Positions 21,084 to 31,700 are shown, counted from the first letter of the stretch. The stretch is 64,000 nucleotides of DNA from an uncultured Oleiphilus sp. (GCA_913020245.1 CAJWAD010000001.1:55108-119107), one strand, 5' to 3'. Notes: generated by a model from the sequence alone, not told the origin. Program-made: numbers and translations.

Positions 21084-22943
21084 TTAAAAATCAAGTGCTT
21101 GTGTATTTATTTGAGCCGCTATTTTAGCGTTCATTAATTGATAATGCTCAGATTTTGGCAGCCATACATATAACTGATCGGTTTTTGCCATCGCCGTTAG
21201 AGCAAAGCCCTCTTTTTTCAACGCAGCCTTCTGGTACTTATGCGTACCAGTTGTTTCTAGCCGATCTACCACCCTAATAAAAACCGGCACTGCATAGGCT
21301 GGCAAAGTCTTTACGAGTGCCTCAAAGCATGCAACCGCATCAAATACTTGGCCTTCCGTTAGACTTAAAGCAGCCATCCCCGCCCTGCCATTAGTTCCCG
21401 GCACCTCCACACCATAAACGGCCGCATCCAAGACAAAGGCTAGGGCCGCCAGAACATTTTCAACCTGTGTCGTCGAAACATTCTCACCCTTCCAACGAAA
21501 AGTGTCACCGAGCCGATCAACAAACTGCGCATGACGGTAGCCCATATCACGCATTAGATCGCCCGAATTAAACCAGGCATCGCCGTGTTTGAATACGTTC
21601 CGCACAATCGTTCTCTCTGTCTTCTCTGAATCTGTGTAACCGTCAAATGGTGACCTATCGTTTATTTCACCTAATAATAAACCGGCCTTCCCTTGCACCA
21701 CTTTTCGCATGAAACCATCCGCGTAACGGATCGGTACATCATTGTCTATATCATAATCGACGATCGCATAAGGTACGGGCGAAAAACCAACAGTGTTATC
21801 TAAATTAAATACATTCAGGAAACCAACATTTCCCTCACTGGAGCCATAGAATTCCATTACCTGTTCGATGCCAAAACGTTTTTTAAAAGGCTGCCAAATG
21901 GCTGGCCGCAAACCATTACCAAACATAAGGCGTACCTGATGGTCTTGCTCTTCTGCTGAGGATACGTGCGCTGCCTTATCTGCCATCAAATAACGGCATA
22001 GCTCACCGATGTAGCAGATTGCGGTAACACTGTGCGCTTTTACATCTGGCCAAAAACGACTTTTAGAAAATTTGCGCCCGAGCACTAAGGTTGCGCTCCC
22101 CGCTAAAATACTGCTCCACCCGACTGCCAAAGCGGTTGCGTGGTAAAACGGTAAACATATGTAGACCCGGTCTTTTGGACTAAACTGCAATGCCGCTAAA
22201 CCAATGCCTCCGTAGGCTTTCATAAATCGACCATGCGTTACAATCGCGGCTTTCGGTAATCCGGTGGTACCCGATGTATAAAAATAACAAAAAGCGTCGC
22301 TACCCATTGCCTCGTAAGTAGACGTCGGATTTACTTCAGGTAAGCCTTGTTGTGCGCAATGAAGGTTTGCCCAGCCGTCAGGCGCTTTAACGCTACTTTC
22401 AAATTCCGGAACAAATACCAAACTCGCGGAGCTAGACGGCAATAACGCTTGTGCCTCCATGAATGTGTCTACGAGCTCTTCACCCACAACTGCACGCCTT
22501 GGTGACACCAAAGACACACTGTGACGCAATACGGCGTGACGTTGCGACGTATTGATTAGCGCGCTGACCGCGCCAATTTTTGCTAACGCCGATATAATCG
22601 CGAGCAACTCTGGCCTATTTTCAACAAACACCGCGACCACATCCCCTTTGCGGGTGCCGCTTTGCGTAAAGTAATACGCTAGGCGGTTAACCCAAGCGTT
22701 GAATTGCGCGTAAGTGTAGGCTTGTTCATGGAGCTGCCCAGCAAATACAACCGCCTGATTGCATGGCGCTTTCTTTGTCGCTTCCTCCAAACAAATGCCT
22801 AAGCCCATCCCCGTTGCGCTCGAGTCCTTGAGCACAATACTTAAGCCCCTCGCCCGTGCACTCAAGCCTTTAAATAAACGGGGAATACGCCGTATTATCT
22901 TACCCAACGTAAGGGTCTGCTCATCAAGCGCTACATCGCTCAT
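21084..22943 (-). CDS. Long-chain acyl-CoA synthetase (FATP/FadD6-like)
   Basis: A 619-residue ANL-superfamily enzyme that activates fatty acids with ATP and CoA. Seen: the AMP-binding motif FYTSGTTGLPKAAIVTHG near residue 230, MEFYGSSEGNVGFLN (the FATP-type substrate loop), FNSGDLMRDMGYRHAQFVDR and TFRWKGENVSTTQVE near residue 500, and the C-terminal lysine region TGTHKYQKAALKKEG. These blocks resemble the fatty-acid transport protein / very-long-chain synthetase branch rather than E. coli FadD. It is transcribed opposite to the crotonase and would supply acyl-CoA to the nearby WS/DGAT. Confidence 0.88.
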   Translation of the reverse strand: MSDVALDEQTLTLGKIIRRIPRLFKGLSARARGLSIVLKDSSATGMGLGICLEEATKKAPCNQAVVFAGQLHEQAYTYAQFNAWVNRLAYYFTQSGTRKGDVVAVFVENRPELLAIISALAKIGAVSALINTSQRHAVLRHSVSLVSPRRAVVGEELVDTFMEAQALLPSSSASLVFVPEFESSVKAPDGWANLHCAQQGLPEVNPTSTYEAMGSDAFCYFYTSGTTGLPKAAIVTHGRFMKAYGGIGLAALQFSPKDRVYICLPFYHATALAVGWSSILAGSATLVLGRKFSKSRFWPDVKAHSVTAICYIGELCRYLMADKAAHVSSAEEQDHQVRLMFGNGLRPAIWQPFKKRFGIEQVMEFYGSSEGNVGFLNVFNLDNTVGFSPVPYAIVDYDIDNDVPIRYADGFMRKVVQGKAGLLLGEINDRSPFDGYTDSEKTERTIVRNVFKHGDAWFNSGDLMRDMGYRHAQFVDRLGDTFRWKGENVSTTQVENVLAALAFVLDAAVYGVEVPGTNGRAGMAALSLTEGQVFDAVACFEALVKTLPAYAVPVFIRVVDRLETTGTHKYQKAALKKEGFALTAMAKTDQLYVWLPKSEHYQLMNAKIAAQINTQALDF

Positions 22944-22992
22944 TTAATTGTCCTGTTATGTTTGCGGAGCCTGAGTTGGCGAAAGGGAGAAA

Positions 22993-23271
22993 TTAGCTTT
23001 GGCAAAACGCGTCCAAATAATTGATCATCTCCTGCTCGATCCGGCGCTTAAATGGACGCAACACAAAACTCAACTCTAGCTTAAGATCGAGTGTGTCCGC
23101 CGTGACAATCATATGACCCTTTGCACCGGCGCCTTTTACTCGCAATTTAGAATCGTCCCAGTGATACGTAACGCCAAATTGAGAGGACAAGTCTTGGGCA
23201 ATTTTCTCAGCCTGCTCGCGAGCTGCATCTAAGCCTCGACTGTGCTGCCGTTTCATAGCAATTACACTCAT
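22993..23271 (-). CDS. Polyhydroxyalkanoic acid system family small protein
   Basis: A 92-residue protein of the PHA_gran_rgn family (TIGR02610/PF09650): IAMKRQHSRGLDAAREQAEKIAQ, FGVTYHWDDSKLRVKGAGAKG and VLRPFKRRIEQEMINYLD. Members sit near PHA loci or ubiE in several Pseudomonas-like genomes and are of uncertain function, perhaps binding storage granules. It is divergent from ubiE. No PHA synthase is in this window, so its name should not be taken to prove PHA production. Confidence 0.75.
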   Translation of the reverse strand: MSVIAMKRQHSRGLDAAREQAEKIAQDLSSQFGVTYHWDDSKLRVKGAGAKGHMIVTADTLDLKLELSFVLRPFKRRIEQEMINYLDAFCQS

Positions 23272-23465
23272 GCGCGTTTACCAAAGCTAAATTTATTCGT
23301 GTAAATATACGCTACCCATCGAATCAGCAAAACTTTTTTACGCGTTTGCATCGCTTTCACGCTTGGCTAGCCTATTTGTACATAGTTTTCATGGGCGTTG
23401 AGCGTTAGAATAGCAGCCTATCAAATGAACAACTGCTAGATCTCAAAAAAGGTGAGCCCAGACGC

Positions 23466-24230
23466 ATGTCCGAACCAAATAGTACTCCAGGCGAAACGAC
23501 TCACTTCGGTTATGAGAACGTTAAAACCGAAGACAAAGCAAATAAGGTTGCCGACGTTTTTCATTCGGTGGCACACAAATATGACGTCATGAACGATTTA
23601 ATGTCATTCGGTGTTCATCGCATTTGGAAGCGCCTTACAATTGAGTCATCAGGTGTGCGCAGTGGCCATCGCGTGCTCGATATCGCCGGTGGTACAGGCG
23701 ATCTCACGATGCAATTCTCAAAACGCGTGGGCGATACGGGGGAGGTAATTCTCGCCGATATCAATGCCTCCATGTTAAATGTGGGCCGCGATCGTTTGTT
23801 GGACAGGGGTTACGGCGGTAATATTAAGTTTGTTCAAGCCAATGCCGAATGCTTACCCTTCCCAACTAATCACTTTAACTGCGTATCTATTGCATTTGGC
23901 TTAAGAAATGTGACCGACAAAGACAAAGCGATCAGGTCAATGCTCCGAGTACTTAAACCCGGCGGTCGCTTGCTTATCTTAGAATTTTCAAAGCCCAGCA
24001 ACGCGTTGCTGAGTGACTTTTACGACAAGTATTCATTTACCGCCTTGCCTGCAATGGGAAAACTTATCACGAAAGATAGCGAGAGCTATAAATACTTAGC
24101 CGAATCGATTCGTATGCATCCAGATCAAGAAACCCTAAAGGGTATGATGGAGGCTGCGGGCTTTGCTAAATGTCGCTTTCAAAATATGACCGGTGGCATT
24201 GTCGCGCTACATACGGGAATAAAGGCCTGA
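23466..24230 (+). CDS. ubiE: Ubiquinone/menaquinone C-methyltransferase
   Basis: SAM-dependent C-methylation of 2-polyprenyl-6-methoxy-1,4-benzoquinol (and demethylmenaquinol where present). The 254-residue protein has the class I methyltransferase motif [26 protein letters not shown] and [12 protein letters not shown], and the ubiE signature [17 protein letters not shown] near residue 40. It leads a tightly packed operon (ubiE-ubiJ-ubiB-hisE-tatABC-rsmE). The next ATG begins two bases after its stop. Confidence 0.97.
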   Translation: MSEPNSTPGETTHFGYENVKTEDKANKVADVFHSVAHKYDVMNDLMSFGVHRIWKRLTIESSGVRSGHRVLDIAGGTGDLTMQFSKRVGDTGEVILADINASMLNVGRDRLLDRGYGGNIKFVQANAECLPFPTNHFNCVSIAFGLRNVTDKDKAIRSMLRVLKPGGRLLILEFSKPSNALLSDFYDKYSFTALPAMGKLITKDSESYKYLAESIRMHPDQETLKGMMEAAGFAKCRFQNMTGGIVALHTGIKA

Positions 24231-24231
24231 T

Positions 24232-24864
24232 ATGAGCATTTTTAACCTACCACTAATACAAACCTTTGCGCCGCTGCTCGAAAAAAGTATCAATGGTGCT
24301 CTAACTATGGATCCCGCCGCGGGAAAAAAGCTAAAACCTCTAAATGGCTGTATCCTCGAAATCAACATTACCAGCATTGATCAATCTATTTTTCTCGGTG
24401 CACAAAATAGTGAAATTTTCCTACTGTCTGCCGAGAAAGCCCCCACGGTCACGCTTAGCGGCAGTTTGGTAGGTTTTGCGCGTTTAGCTACCGCCCGGAA
24501 CAAAACAGCTGCGATCAAACAGCATGGTATTGAGCTTACAGGCGACGCCGTGCGCGCTCAACAGATTCAGCAAATCGCCAAGTCAATGAACATTGATTGG
24601 GAAGCATTACTCGCCGAAGTTATTGGCGATACCCCTGCAGCGTTTCTAAGTAAAGGTGTGAAGCAAAGCTTAAGTATGGCGCAAACCCTTAGCCACAACT
24701 TTATGACCGATATTGAAGAGTTCATTAAATACGAATTGCGCTTATTGCCTAGCAAAGCCCGCTCTGTCGCGCAGTTTGATGCTATTGACAGCCTCCGATT
24801 GAATGCAGACCGACTTGAAGCACGTATTCGAAAGCTTGTGCCTTTGAGTAAACGGAGCAAGTAA
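24232..24864 (+). CDS. ubiJ: Ubiquinone biosynthesis accessory protein UbiJ (SCP2 domain)
   Basis: A 210-residue accessory protein required for aerobic ubiquinone synthesis and the Ubi complex with UbiK. The first half is an SCP2-like lipid-binding domain ([48 protein letters not shown]), the second half helical ([20 protein letters not shown]) as expected for UbiK contact. Its position between ubiE and ubiB is that of E. coli yigP/ubiJ. The start is ATG two bases after ubiE. Confidence 0.92.
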   Translation: MSIFNLPLIQTFAPLLEKSINGALTMDPAAGKKLKPLNGCILEINITSIDQSIFLGAQNSEIFLLSAEKAPTVTLSGSLVGFARLATARNKTAAIKQHGIELTGDAVRAQQIQQIAKSMNIDWEALLAEVIGDTPAAFLSKGVKQSLSMAQTLSHNFMTDIEEFIKYELRLLPSKARSVAQFDAIDSLRLNADRLEARIRKLVPLSKRSK

Positions 24865-24865
24865 C

Positions 24866-26524
24866 TTGTCCAGAATGTTCATATTTGCGCAGCTGTCGCG
24901 ATTGTTAATCATTATTTGGGTATGTTGTCGGTTTCGATTAGATGCATTTATTCCAGGACAAGCACTCCCTTTTTGGCTTCGACTATTTGTGTTTTTTGGT
25001 CCATGGAAGCTCTTTCCAACACCGAAGCAAAGCCGTGAAGAACGACTGCGTTTAGCGTTGGAATGTCTCGGTCCAATATTTGTCAAATTTGGACAGATAC
25101 TGTCAACGCGCCGTGATCTCCTCTCTGATGAATTGGCGAATCAACTCAAACAGCTACAAGATAAAGTAGCGCCTTTCGATGCCAAGCTTTCAAAACAACT
25201 TATTGAAAACTCATTGAGCTGCTCACTAGATGAAGCGTTCTCGAGGTTTGACGATATACCAATGGCATCCGCATCGATTGCGCAAGTGCACAGCGCTGCT
25301 CTGCATAACGGCAAGGAAGTGGTCGTCAAAGTCACCCGGCCAAATATTGTAAAAACTATTCGCCAAGACGTCTCCTTAATGCGGTTAATTGCGAACGGGA
25401 TAGAAACGTATTGGTCTGAGGGTTATCGCCTGCACCCCGTTCAAGTCGTCAATGACTATGAAAAAGTTATTTTCGACGAACTCGACATGCAACGTGAGGC
25501 AGCCAATGCGTCACAACTGCGACGAAACTTTCTTGATTCTGATTTGATCTATATTCCTGAGATTTTCTGGCAGTATATCTCCCGAGATGTGCTGGTGATG
25601 GAGCGTGTTTATGGCATGCCCGTGGCGGATTTAGAAGCCCTGCATGCAGCTAACGTAGACCTCAAAACCTTAGCCGAACGCGGGGTGGAGATTTTCTTTA
25701 CACAGGTATTTCGTGATAGTTTTTTCCATGCCGATATGCATCCCGGAAACATTTTTGTTGCGCAAGGAAAACCAGCACTAAACCCCCAATATATCGCGAT
25801 AGACTTTGGTATTGTGGGCGCTCTGAGTGTCGAAGATCAAAACTATTTAGCACGTAATTTACTGGCATTCTTTCAACGTGATTATCGTCAGGTTGCGCAA
25901 CTTCATGTCAGCTCAGGGTGGGTACCCGCCGACACGCAGATAGAGGAGTTTGAAGCGGCGATCCGGACGGTTTGCGAACCTATTTTTGAGCGACCACTCA
26001 AAGAAATCTCTTTCGGTCACTTTTTGCTGCGCTTATTCCAAACGGCCCGCCGCTTTAACATGGAGGTGCAACCACAGCTGGTTTTGCTTCAAAAAACGCT
26101 ATTGAATATCGAGGGGCTTGGTCGGCAATTGTATCCTGACTTGGATTTATGGCAGACCGCTCAACCCTATCTAGAAAATTGGTTAAAGCAAAAGCTGGCG
26201 CCGCCGGGCATATTGAAAAGCCTGAAACAGCAGCTGCCCGACTTAATCGAGCATTCACCCGAAATTCCAAGCTTGGTGTTTGATGCAATGACGCAAATTA
26301 AACACCTCGATAAACATGGTCAGCAACGCGAAACTGAAATTCGCGCATTGCGCTTGGCATTAGACCAACAAAAACGCGGGCGACATCAACTAGTTGGCGG
26401 CATTGGCTTGCTGCTTGCTGGCGCAATAGCATCGCAACCTGAAATTCTAGTCTGGCTACAATCTTTGTCCTATGTCAGTATTGGTCTAATCGCGCTTGGC
26501 GGCTGGTTCGTCTTAAAGCGCTAA
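24866..26524 (+). CDS. ubiB: Ubiquinone biosynthesis protein kinase-like ATPase UbiB, TTG start
   Basis: A 552-residue ABC1/ADCK-family atypical kinase/ATPase needed for aerobic ubiquinone synthesis. The N-terminal KxGQ motif is in [13 protein letters not shown], followed by ASIAQVHSA (A-rich loop), EVVVKVTRP (lysine), [11 protein letters not shown] and AIDFGIVG (metal site). Two C-terminal TM helices anchor it to the inner membrane. The likely start is the TTG at 24866: GGAG at 24854-24857 is eight bases away, whereas the in-frame ATG at 24875 is 17 bases away. Stop-to-start distance from ubiJ is one base. Confidence 0.93.
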   Translation: MSRMFIFAQLSRLLIIIWVCCRFRLDAFIPGQALPFWLRLFVFFGPWKLFPTPKQSREERLRLALECLGPIFVKFGQILSTRRDLLSDELANQLKQLQDKVAPFDAKLSKQLIENSLSCSLDEAFSRFDDIPMASASIAQVHSAALHNGKEVVVKVTRPNIVKTIRQDVSLMRLIANGIETYWSEGYRLHPVQVVNDYEKVIFDELDMQREAANASQLRRNFLDSDLIYIPEIFWQYISRDVLVMERVYGMPVADLEALHAANVDLKTLAERGVEIFFTQVFRDSFFHADMHPGNIFVAQGKPALNPQYIAIDFGIVGALSVEDQNYLARNLLAFFQRDYRQVAQLHVSSGWVPADTQIEEFEAAIRTVCEPIFERPLKEISFGHFLLRLFQTARRFNMEVQPQLVLLQKTLLNIEGLGRQLYPDLDLWQTAQPYLENWLKQKLAPPGILKSLKQQLPDLIEHSPEIPSLVFDAMTQIKHLDKHGQQRETEIRALRLALDQQKRGRHQLVGGIGLLLAGAIASQPEILVWLQSLSYVSIGLIALGGWFVLKR

Positions 26525-26543
26525 CACACAAATAGAGATTGTT

Positions 26544-26882
26544 ATGTCTTCGATACTCGCTGAATTAACCCAAGTGCTAGAGGCACGACGCGCCGCGGAT
26601 CCCACGAACTCGTATGTTGCGAGCTTGCATGAAAAAGGATTGAACAAAATCTTAGAAAAAGTGGGTGAGGAGTGTATTGAAACGGTGCTTGCCGCTAAAG
26701 ATGCAGAACAAGACAACAGTAAAAAAGATGAATTAATCTATGAAACCGCTGATCTTTGGTTTCACAGCTTAGTCATGCTTTCGCATTTAAATCTAGGCTA
26801 TGACGACGTCCTTGATGAGCTGAAACGTCGCTTTAATCTTTCTGGATTAGAAGAGAAAGCCTCACGAATGAAGGAGCAATAA
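26544..26882 (+). CDS. hisE: Phosphoribosyl-ATP pyrophosphatase
   Basis: Hydrolyses phosphoribosyl-ATP to phosphoribosyl-AMP in histidine synthesis. The 112-residue protein matches single-domain His[32 protein letters not shown] and [15 protein letters not shown] (MazG-like helices with Glu metal ligands EEC, EL..ETADL). It is a stand-alone HisE: in Pseudomonas hisI usually sits just before hisE, but no hisI is present between ubiB and hisE here. tatA starts three bases later. Confidence 0.93.
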   Translation: MSSILAELTQVLEARRAADPTNSYVASLHEKGLNKILEKVGEECIETVLAAKDAEQDNSKKDELIYETADLWFHSLVMLSHLNLGYDDVLDELKRRFNLSGLEEKASRMKEQ

Positions 26883-26884
26883 TC

Positions 26885-27109
26885 ATGGGAATCAGTCCAA
26901 CCCAATTACTTATCATATTAGTGATCGTCGCTTTAATTTTTGGTACCAAAAAACTACGCAATATGGGTGGTGATCTTGGCGATGCAGTGAAAGGATTTAA
27001 AAAAGCAGTTAAAGATGAAGACACACCGAAGCCGTTGCCAAAAGAGGAGGATAATGGCGAAATAATTGATGCGAAAGCCGAGAAATCGGAAAACGAAAAC
27101 ACCAAATAG
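26885..27109 (+). CDS. tatA: Sec-independent translocase subunit TatA
   Basis: Small pore-forming subunit of the twin-arginine export machine for folded proteins. The 74-residue protein has one N-terminal TM helix ([19 protein letters not shown]), the [10 protein letters not shown] hinge and an amphipathic helix [12 protein letters not shown], then an acidic tail. It lies two bases after hisE and before tatB and tatC. Confidence 0.95.
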   Translation: MGISPTQLLIILVIVALIFGTKKLRNMGGDLGDAVKGFKKAVKDEDTPKPLPKEEDNGEIIDAKAEKSENENTK

Positions 27110-27133
27110 TCGTTGGGTATAGAGCAGTAGACC

Positions 27134-27535
27134 ATGTTTGATATTGGCTTCCTCGAACTACTCATCGTCGCCATCATTTCTCTTCTGGTACTCGGACCAG
27201 AGCGTCTCCCTGTTGCTGCGCGTGCGGCGGGGCGTTGGTTAGGTAAAGCCCGACGTATAGTTCGACAATTTTCGCAAGAGGTCGATCGTCAAATAGAAAT
27301 CGAAGAGCTGCGCCAACAACTTAAAGAGCAAGGCGAGAGCCTTAATATTGAAGAGGATGCAAATAAAATTCATCAAACAGTCAGTCAAGCACTCAACGAA
27401 ACCGCCAGCGAAGACCAATCAAGTGCAATAGCTCAAGCAAGCACAGCGCGTGCGTTTGATTCTCAATTAAATAAGGAACTATCCACTAATCAACGCACCA
27501 CCGCGCGCGACAAACCTGACGATCTTGCCTCATGA
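27134..27535 (+). CDS. tatB: Sec-independent translocase subunit TatB
   Basis: Substrate-receptor partner of TatC in twin-arginine export. The 133-residue protein starts [31 protein letters not shown]: the TM helix with the LGPERLP hinge is diagnostic. A longer amphipathic helix and charged tail follow. Its stop overlaps the tatC ATG by four bases (ATGA). Confidence 0.95.
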   Translation: MFDIGFLELLIVAIISLLVLGPERLPVAARAAGRWLGKARRIVRQFSQEVDRQIEIEELRQQLKEQGESLNIEEDANKIHQTVSQALNETASEDQSSAIAQASTARAFDSQLNKELSTNQRTTARDKPDDLAS

Positions 27536-28323
27536 ATGAGCCAAAGCCACCGTCTTCATCACAGAACGACTCAACACACGAAGACGGCGCAGAAGACACA
27601 CCGCAGCCGCTTATGTCGCACCTGGTTGAGTTACGCAATCGACTTTTGCATGCGGTTGTTGCAGTGATGATTGTGTTTTTCAGTCTCTACTACTTCGCGA
27701 ATGATCTTTACCTATTTGTCTCTGAACCATTGCGTCAGTTTTTGCCTGAGGGTAGCTCAATGATTGCGACGGGCGTCGCATCGCCCTTTCTCACGCCATT
27801 TAAACTCACATTCTTCACGGCTTTGTTTATAAGCATGCCGTACATTCTCTTTCAGCTTTGGCGTTTTATCGCCCCCGCACTTTATCAGGGCGAAAGAAGG
27901 CTTGCCCTGCCTCTGCTATTTTCGAGCATCTTCTTGTTTTATCTGGGTATCGCATTTGCCTACTTTATTGTTTTTCCATTAGTCTTTGGTTTCCTTACCT
28001 CGGCCGGCCCAAGCGATGTCACGGTAATGACCGATATCAGTTTATACCTCGATTTCGTGATTAAGTTATTTTTCGCCTTTGGCATCGCTTTTGAAATTCC
28101 CATTGCCATCATTATCATGGTGACCATTGGCGTCACAAGCACGGCAAGCTTGAGCGAAAAACGTCCGTATTTGATTGTCGCTTGCTTTGTAGTTGGTATG
28201 TTACTGACGCCGCCAGATGTCATTTCACAAACACTCCTAGCCCTACCTATGTGGGCATTGTTTGAAATAGGTTTACTGTTTTCACGCCTCATAGAAAAAC
28301 GCGATGAACCTACTTCTGCTTAG
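27532..28323 (+). CDS. tatC: Sec-independent translocase subunit TatC
   Basis: Core multi-spanning subunit that recognises twin-arginine signal peptides. The 263-residue protein has about six TM segments, the N-terminal [14 protein letters not shown] block (with the conserved Glu/Arg contacts), [12 protein letters not shown], and [13 protein letters not shown]. Its 3' end overlaps the rsmE start by 20 bases. Confidence 0.96.
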   Translation: MNEPKPPSSSQNDSTHEDGAEDTPQPLMSHLVELRNRLLHAVVAVMIVFFSLYYFANDLYLFVSEPLRQFLPEGSSMIATGVASPFLTPFKLTFFTALFISMPYILFQLWRFIAPALYQGERRLALPLLFSSIFLFYLGIAFAYFIVFPLVFGFLTSAGPSDVTVMTDISLYLDFVIKLFFAFGIAFEIPIAIIIMVTIGVTSTASLSEKRPYLIVACFVVGMLLTPPDVISQTLLALPMWALFEIGLLFSRLIEKRDEPTSA

Positions 28324-29014
28324 TCAAGACCAGCTCACCTCAGCAACCCATGCAAGCGTCAGTGGACGCCAACTTAAGCACATACGCGAAACACTCAAAG
28401 CGCAAGAAGGTGACAAGATTCGAGCTGGATTGATTAATGGGTTGATGGGGGTCGCCCAAATAGATTCGCTGGGCGAACATCAGGCATGCTTGTCCTTTGA
28501 TTTTACTTCCCCACCGCCTTCAGCCTTGCCACTCACCCTCATTATTGCTTTACCCCGCCCCAAAATGCTTCGCCGTATAATTCAGCATGCGATAGCGCTT
28601 GGCGTAAAGCGACTCATTTTTATAAACGCGTGGAAGGTTGAAAAAAGTTATTGGCAAAGCCCTTGGTTAAGTAACGAGCGTTTACGTGAAAATGCCATAC
28701 TCGGACTCGAACAAGCCCGAGACACGATGCTCCCGCATATAGAATGCCACAAACTTTTTAAACCTTTTGTTGAAGATAAACTGCCAGAAATCGCCAGCGA
28801 TAGTGTGCGTCTGATTGCACATCCAAACAGTCCTGCACCATGTCCCGTTAGCCTAAATGAAGCCTGCACATTAATCATCGGTCCTGAAGGTGGCTTTACG
28901 GACTATGAGGTAGAGAAAGTATCAGAACAAGGCTTCTCGACCGTGCATTGCGGGCCAAGAATATTACGTGTAGAGACCGCCGTACCGGCCTTAATTGGTC
29001 GTTTATTTAATTAA
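28304..29014 (+). CDS. rsmE: 16S rRNA (uracil-1498-N3)-methyltransferase
   Basis: Methylates U1498 of 16S rRNA in the decoding centre. The 236-residue protein has the SPOUT/RsmE blocks [37 protein letters not shown] and [18 protein letters not shown], plus [12 protein letters not shown]. The start overlaps tatC by 20 bases, so translation is probably coupled. It ends the ubiE-to-rsmE cluster, as in Pseudomonas. Confidence 0.93.
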   Translation: MNLLLLSQDQLTSATHASVSGRQLKHIRETLKAQEGDKIRAGLINGLMGVAQIDSLGEHQACLSFDFTSPPPSALPLTLIIALPRPKMLRRIIQHAIALGVKRLIFINAWKVEKSYWQSPWLSNERLRENAILGLEQARDTMLPHIECHKLFKPFVEDKLPEIASDSVRLIAHPNSPAPCPVSLNEACTLIIGPEGGFTDYEVEKVSEQGFSTVHCGPRILRVETAVPALIGRLFN

Positions 29015-29160
29015 AGAGCGTAATCAGGTTCAAAGATAGAAAAGCGCAGCAGCGTCTCCGTAAATGAACTGCGTCTCAGGCCCTAGATGCTTACACGAAC
29101 GTACCAGTATTTTTAAACGCACTGCTCACTTTAGTTGGGACCGGAGAGTCGTAAGAAAAC

Positions 29161-30414
29161 TCATAATCCCATTGCGCGCCGAACAACCTGCTCTTTGATT
29201 AATGTATGTCGGTCAACCATTGACATACCAACATTCCTCACCAGTCTTACCAACGGGTTAGGCGTTTCAAACAGACGCTTAAACGCCTCCATCGCGCCGG
29301 CCATGCTTAGGTTATCAAACTGACGTTGACGTTGATAACGCTTCAACACCAGGGGATGGTTCAACGCAATGTCATCGGAAAATGCCTGACCAAGCACATC
29401 GCTCAAAACAGCGATATCTTTGAAACCAAGGTTTACACCCTGTCCGGCTAGGGGATGAATTGTGTGCGCAGCGTCACCCACCAACACCACATTTTTTTTC
29501 ATATAGCGCTTAACATGTCGCTGCCTCAACGGCACGCTAAAACGGGTCGAACAGGCGAGGAGCCGGCCAACCTCACTTTCACCGGCTTTCTCTAGTTGCC
29601 GAAGGAAGTCTATTTCATCTAACGCTAGCAATTGCTTTGCGATCTCAGGCTTTACAGACCAAACAATAGAACACATATGCTTCTCTGACGCGTCACTATT
29701 TAATGGTAAAAAAGCAAGTGGACCAGACTCCGCAAAACGTTGTTTTGAACACCGTTGATGAGGCTGTGCTTGCTCAACTGTGCAAACAATCGCATGATGA
29801 TCATAGTCCCACTCGCGCGTTTCGAAACCTGCGAGTTGACGCACCTGCGACCTAGCACCGTCTGCACCGACCAGAAGTGGCACCGCTAGCTCCAGCGCAT
29901 GATCTGTCCCATCAACTAACTTTACCACCACACCTTGATCATGCTGCGAGAGCATCTGCACACGGTGCTGCGCTAACAAATCAACCCTTTCAACGTTGCT
30001 AATTTCGGTATGAATGGCAGCCACTAGCGTAGGGTTCTCAACAATAAAGCCCAATGCATCTAGCCGATATTCACCAGCATGAAAACTAATTTTTTCCGTG
30101 CCTAATTCATCCCATACGTACATATCTTTATACGCTTGAACACGCCCTGAGTCTAAGTGCGGCCATGCACCTATTTCGGTCAATAGGTTTTGTGATGCCG
30201 GAGAAAGAGCACTCACTCTGGGGGAATAATCATGCACACTCTTTGGCAAATCTAAGATGGCAGCGAAACTTGATTGGGCCTCGGCATCAATTAATGCAAC
30301 CTGCAATCCCTGCGCAGCAAGGGCTAGAGCCAAACTACCGCCGACAAGACCGGCACCAACGATCGCCACATCATATGACTTACCTGCGCCACCCTTCTCG
30401 ACTTGCTGGCTCAC
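29161..30414 (-). CDS. ubiI: 2-octaprenylphenol hydroxylase (UbiI/VisC type) FAD monooxygenase
   Basis: Flavin monooxygenase that hydroxylates the ubiquinone ring at C5 in E. coli. The 417-residue protein has the N-terminal FAD Rossmann motif VAIVGAGLVGGSLALALAA, the DG motif LLVGADGARSQVR, and GDAAHTIHPLAGQGVNLGF, the UbiI-like version of the FAD ribose motif. Assignment as UbiI rather than UbiH follows gene order (pepP-ubiH-ubiI) and the GDAAHTIHPLAGQGVNLGF version. Its ATG overlaps the upstream flavoprotein stop by four bases, and both face away from rsmE. Confidence 0.9.
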   Translation of the reverse strand: MSQQVEKGGAGKSYDVAIVGAGLVGGSLALALAAQGLQVALIDAEAQSSFAAILDLPKSVHDYSPRVSALSPASQNLLTEIGAWPHLDSGRVQAYKDMYVWDELGTEKISFHAGEYRLDALGFIVENPTLVAAIHTEISNVERVDLLAQHRVQMLSQHDQGVVVKLVDGTDHALELAVPLLVGADGARSQVRQLAGFETREWDYDHHAIVCTVEQAQPHQRCSKQRFAESGPLAFLPLNSDASEKHMCSIVWSVKPEIAKQLLALDEIDFLRQLEKAGESEVGRLLACSTRFSVPLRQRHVKRYMKKNVVLVGDAAHTIHPLAGQGVNLGFKDIAVLSDVLGQAFSDDIALNHPLVLKRYQRQRQFDNLSMAGAMEAFKRLFETPNPLVRLVRNVGMSMVDRHTLIKEQVVRRAMGL

Positions 30415-31697
30415 TGATTCGCACCCAAGCTAAATTTCTTGCCTGCCAGACCCATTGTTTGTTTTGCGAATTCTTTTTTCAACGCAGGTATCGCATTGAG
30501 CGAGACCAATCCTAATTGACGCATGCGTGGCGGAACCACTGATTGCTCTGCAAAAATATCGATAAGATAATCACTCAAACCAACAATACGTTTTTGATCT
30601 GGGCCATGCACGGCGTCTAGGCAAGACAAATAACGCGTATCACCTATATGACCCTGTTCGTGCTGCGCATTCTTGAGGCTGTCTAGTAAGACGGCCACGC
30701 CACGCAAGGCAAGATTAAAACCCTGTCCGGCAACCGGATGAAGGCTATGTGCTGCATTACCTAACACCGCAAAACTATTACGATATAACTCGTTGCGCAG
30801 ACTTAGCTTGAGCGGAAAACTGATGCGCTCGCTACAACCCTCGACTGCGCCTAAACGATCACCGAAACTTTCTTCCAATTGTTGACAAAAAGCTTTGTCA
30901 TCTAGGGAATTCAATTCCTCAAATTGCGCGATAGAAACGCTCCAAACTAAAGCGCTTATATGCTCTTTAAGAGGCAGCATCGCAAGTGGCCCAAGTTTCG
31001 AAAAGCGTTCAAAAGCACAACCTTGATTTGCGAGTTGCGTTTGCACATTGGCAACAATGCCGCGCTGACCATAATCTTTCACATGCGCATCAATTCCCAG
31101 TAACTTACAGGTTTCTGATTGCGCACCGTCTACCGCTAGTAATAATTTACAATCGATAGTCGCATCATTGTCAGGCGAGGCTCTTTCCGCACTACCAACG
31201 ATTAGTTGAAATCCCGCCTGTTGATCAAGTGTTTGATAGTTTGCGGCAATAAGTTGCGTGCCCGACAATAAATCAATCTCGCTGGCTAGCAGTTTTGATT
31301 CTAAACAACGACCAAACGTCGTATTAGGCACCACATACCCGAGTGCATCAAAACCTAATTCCTGCGCACCTAAACGCGTGGTTCCCAAGCGCCCTTGCTC
31401 AGAGACATGCACATGATGAATGGGGCACGCGTGCAAGTTCTGAGCATTCCATATATCTAACGCTGAAAGGATCTCTACTGATCCATGAGAAATAGCGGTA
31501 GAGCGCTCATCAAATCGCTGCACGTCGCTATGTACCTTTGTTGCCTTACCCGAGCAGATCTCAGCGCGGTCGAGCAATAAAATGGATAAACCGAGTTTCT
31601 CTAACCCCAAGGCAGCGGTCGAGCCAACCAAGCCGGCCCCCACCACGACCACATCGTAGTGCGCTTGTAGCTCGGTCCGCCCACTTAGGTTTGCCAT
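30411..31697 (-). CDS. ubiH: 2-octaprenyl-6-methoxyphenol hydroxylase (UbiH type) FAD monooxygenase
   Basis: Second flavin monooxygenase of ubiquinone synthesis (C1 hydroxylation in E. coli). The 428-residue protein has VVVVGAGLVGSTAALGLEKLG and LGNAAHSLHPVAGQGFNLAL, which match the UbiH pattern (N-A-A and GFNL). The DG motif is LLAVDGAQSET. It lies three bases after pepP on the same strand and is coupled to ubiI. The ygfB-pepP-ubiH-ubiI order is that of E. coli. Confidence 0.9.
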   Translation of the reverse strand: MANLSGRTELQAHYDVVVVGAGLVGSTAALGLEKLGLSILLLDRAEICSGKATKVHSDVQRFDERSTAISHGSVEILSALDIWNAQNLHACPIHHVHVSEQGRLGTTRLGAQELGFDALGYVVPNTTFGRCLESKLLASEIDLLSGTQLIAANYQTLDQQAGFQLIVGSAERASPDNDATIDCKLLLAVDGAQSETCKLLGIDAHVKDYGQRGIVANVQTQLANQGCAFERFSKLGPLAMLPLKEHISALVWSVSIAQFEELNSLDDKAFCQQLEESFGDRLGAVEGCSERISFPLKLSLRNELYRNSFAVLGNAAHSLHPVAGQGFNLALRGVAVLLDSLKNAQHEQGHIGDTRYLSCLDAVHGPDQKRIVGLSDYLIDIFAEQSVVPPRMRQLGLVSLNAIPALKKEFAKQTMGLAGKKFSLGANQ

Positions 31698-31700
31698 AGG

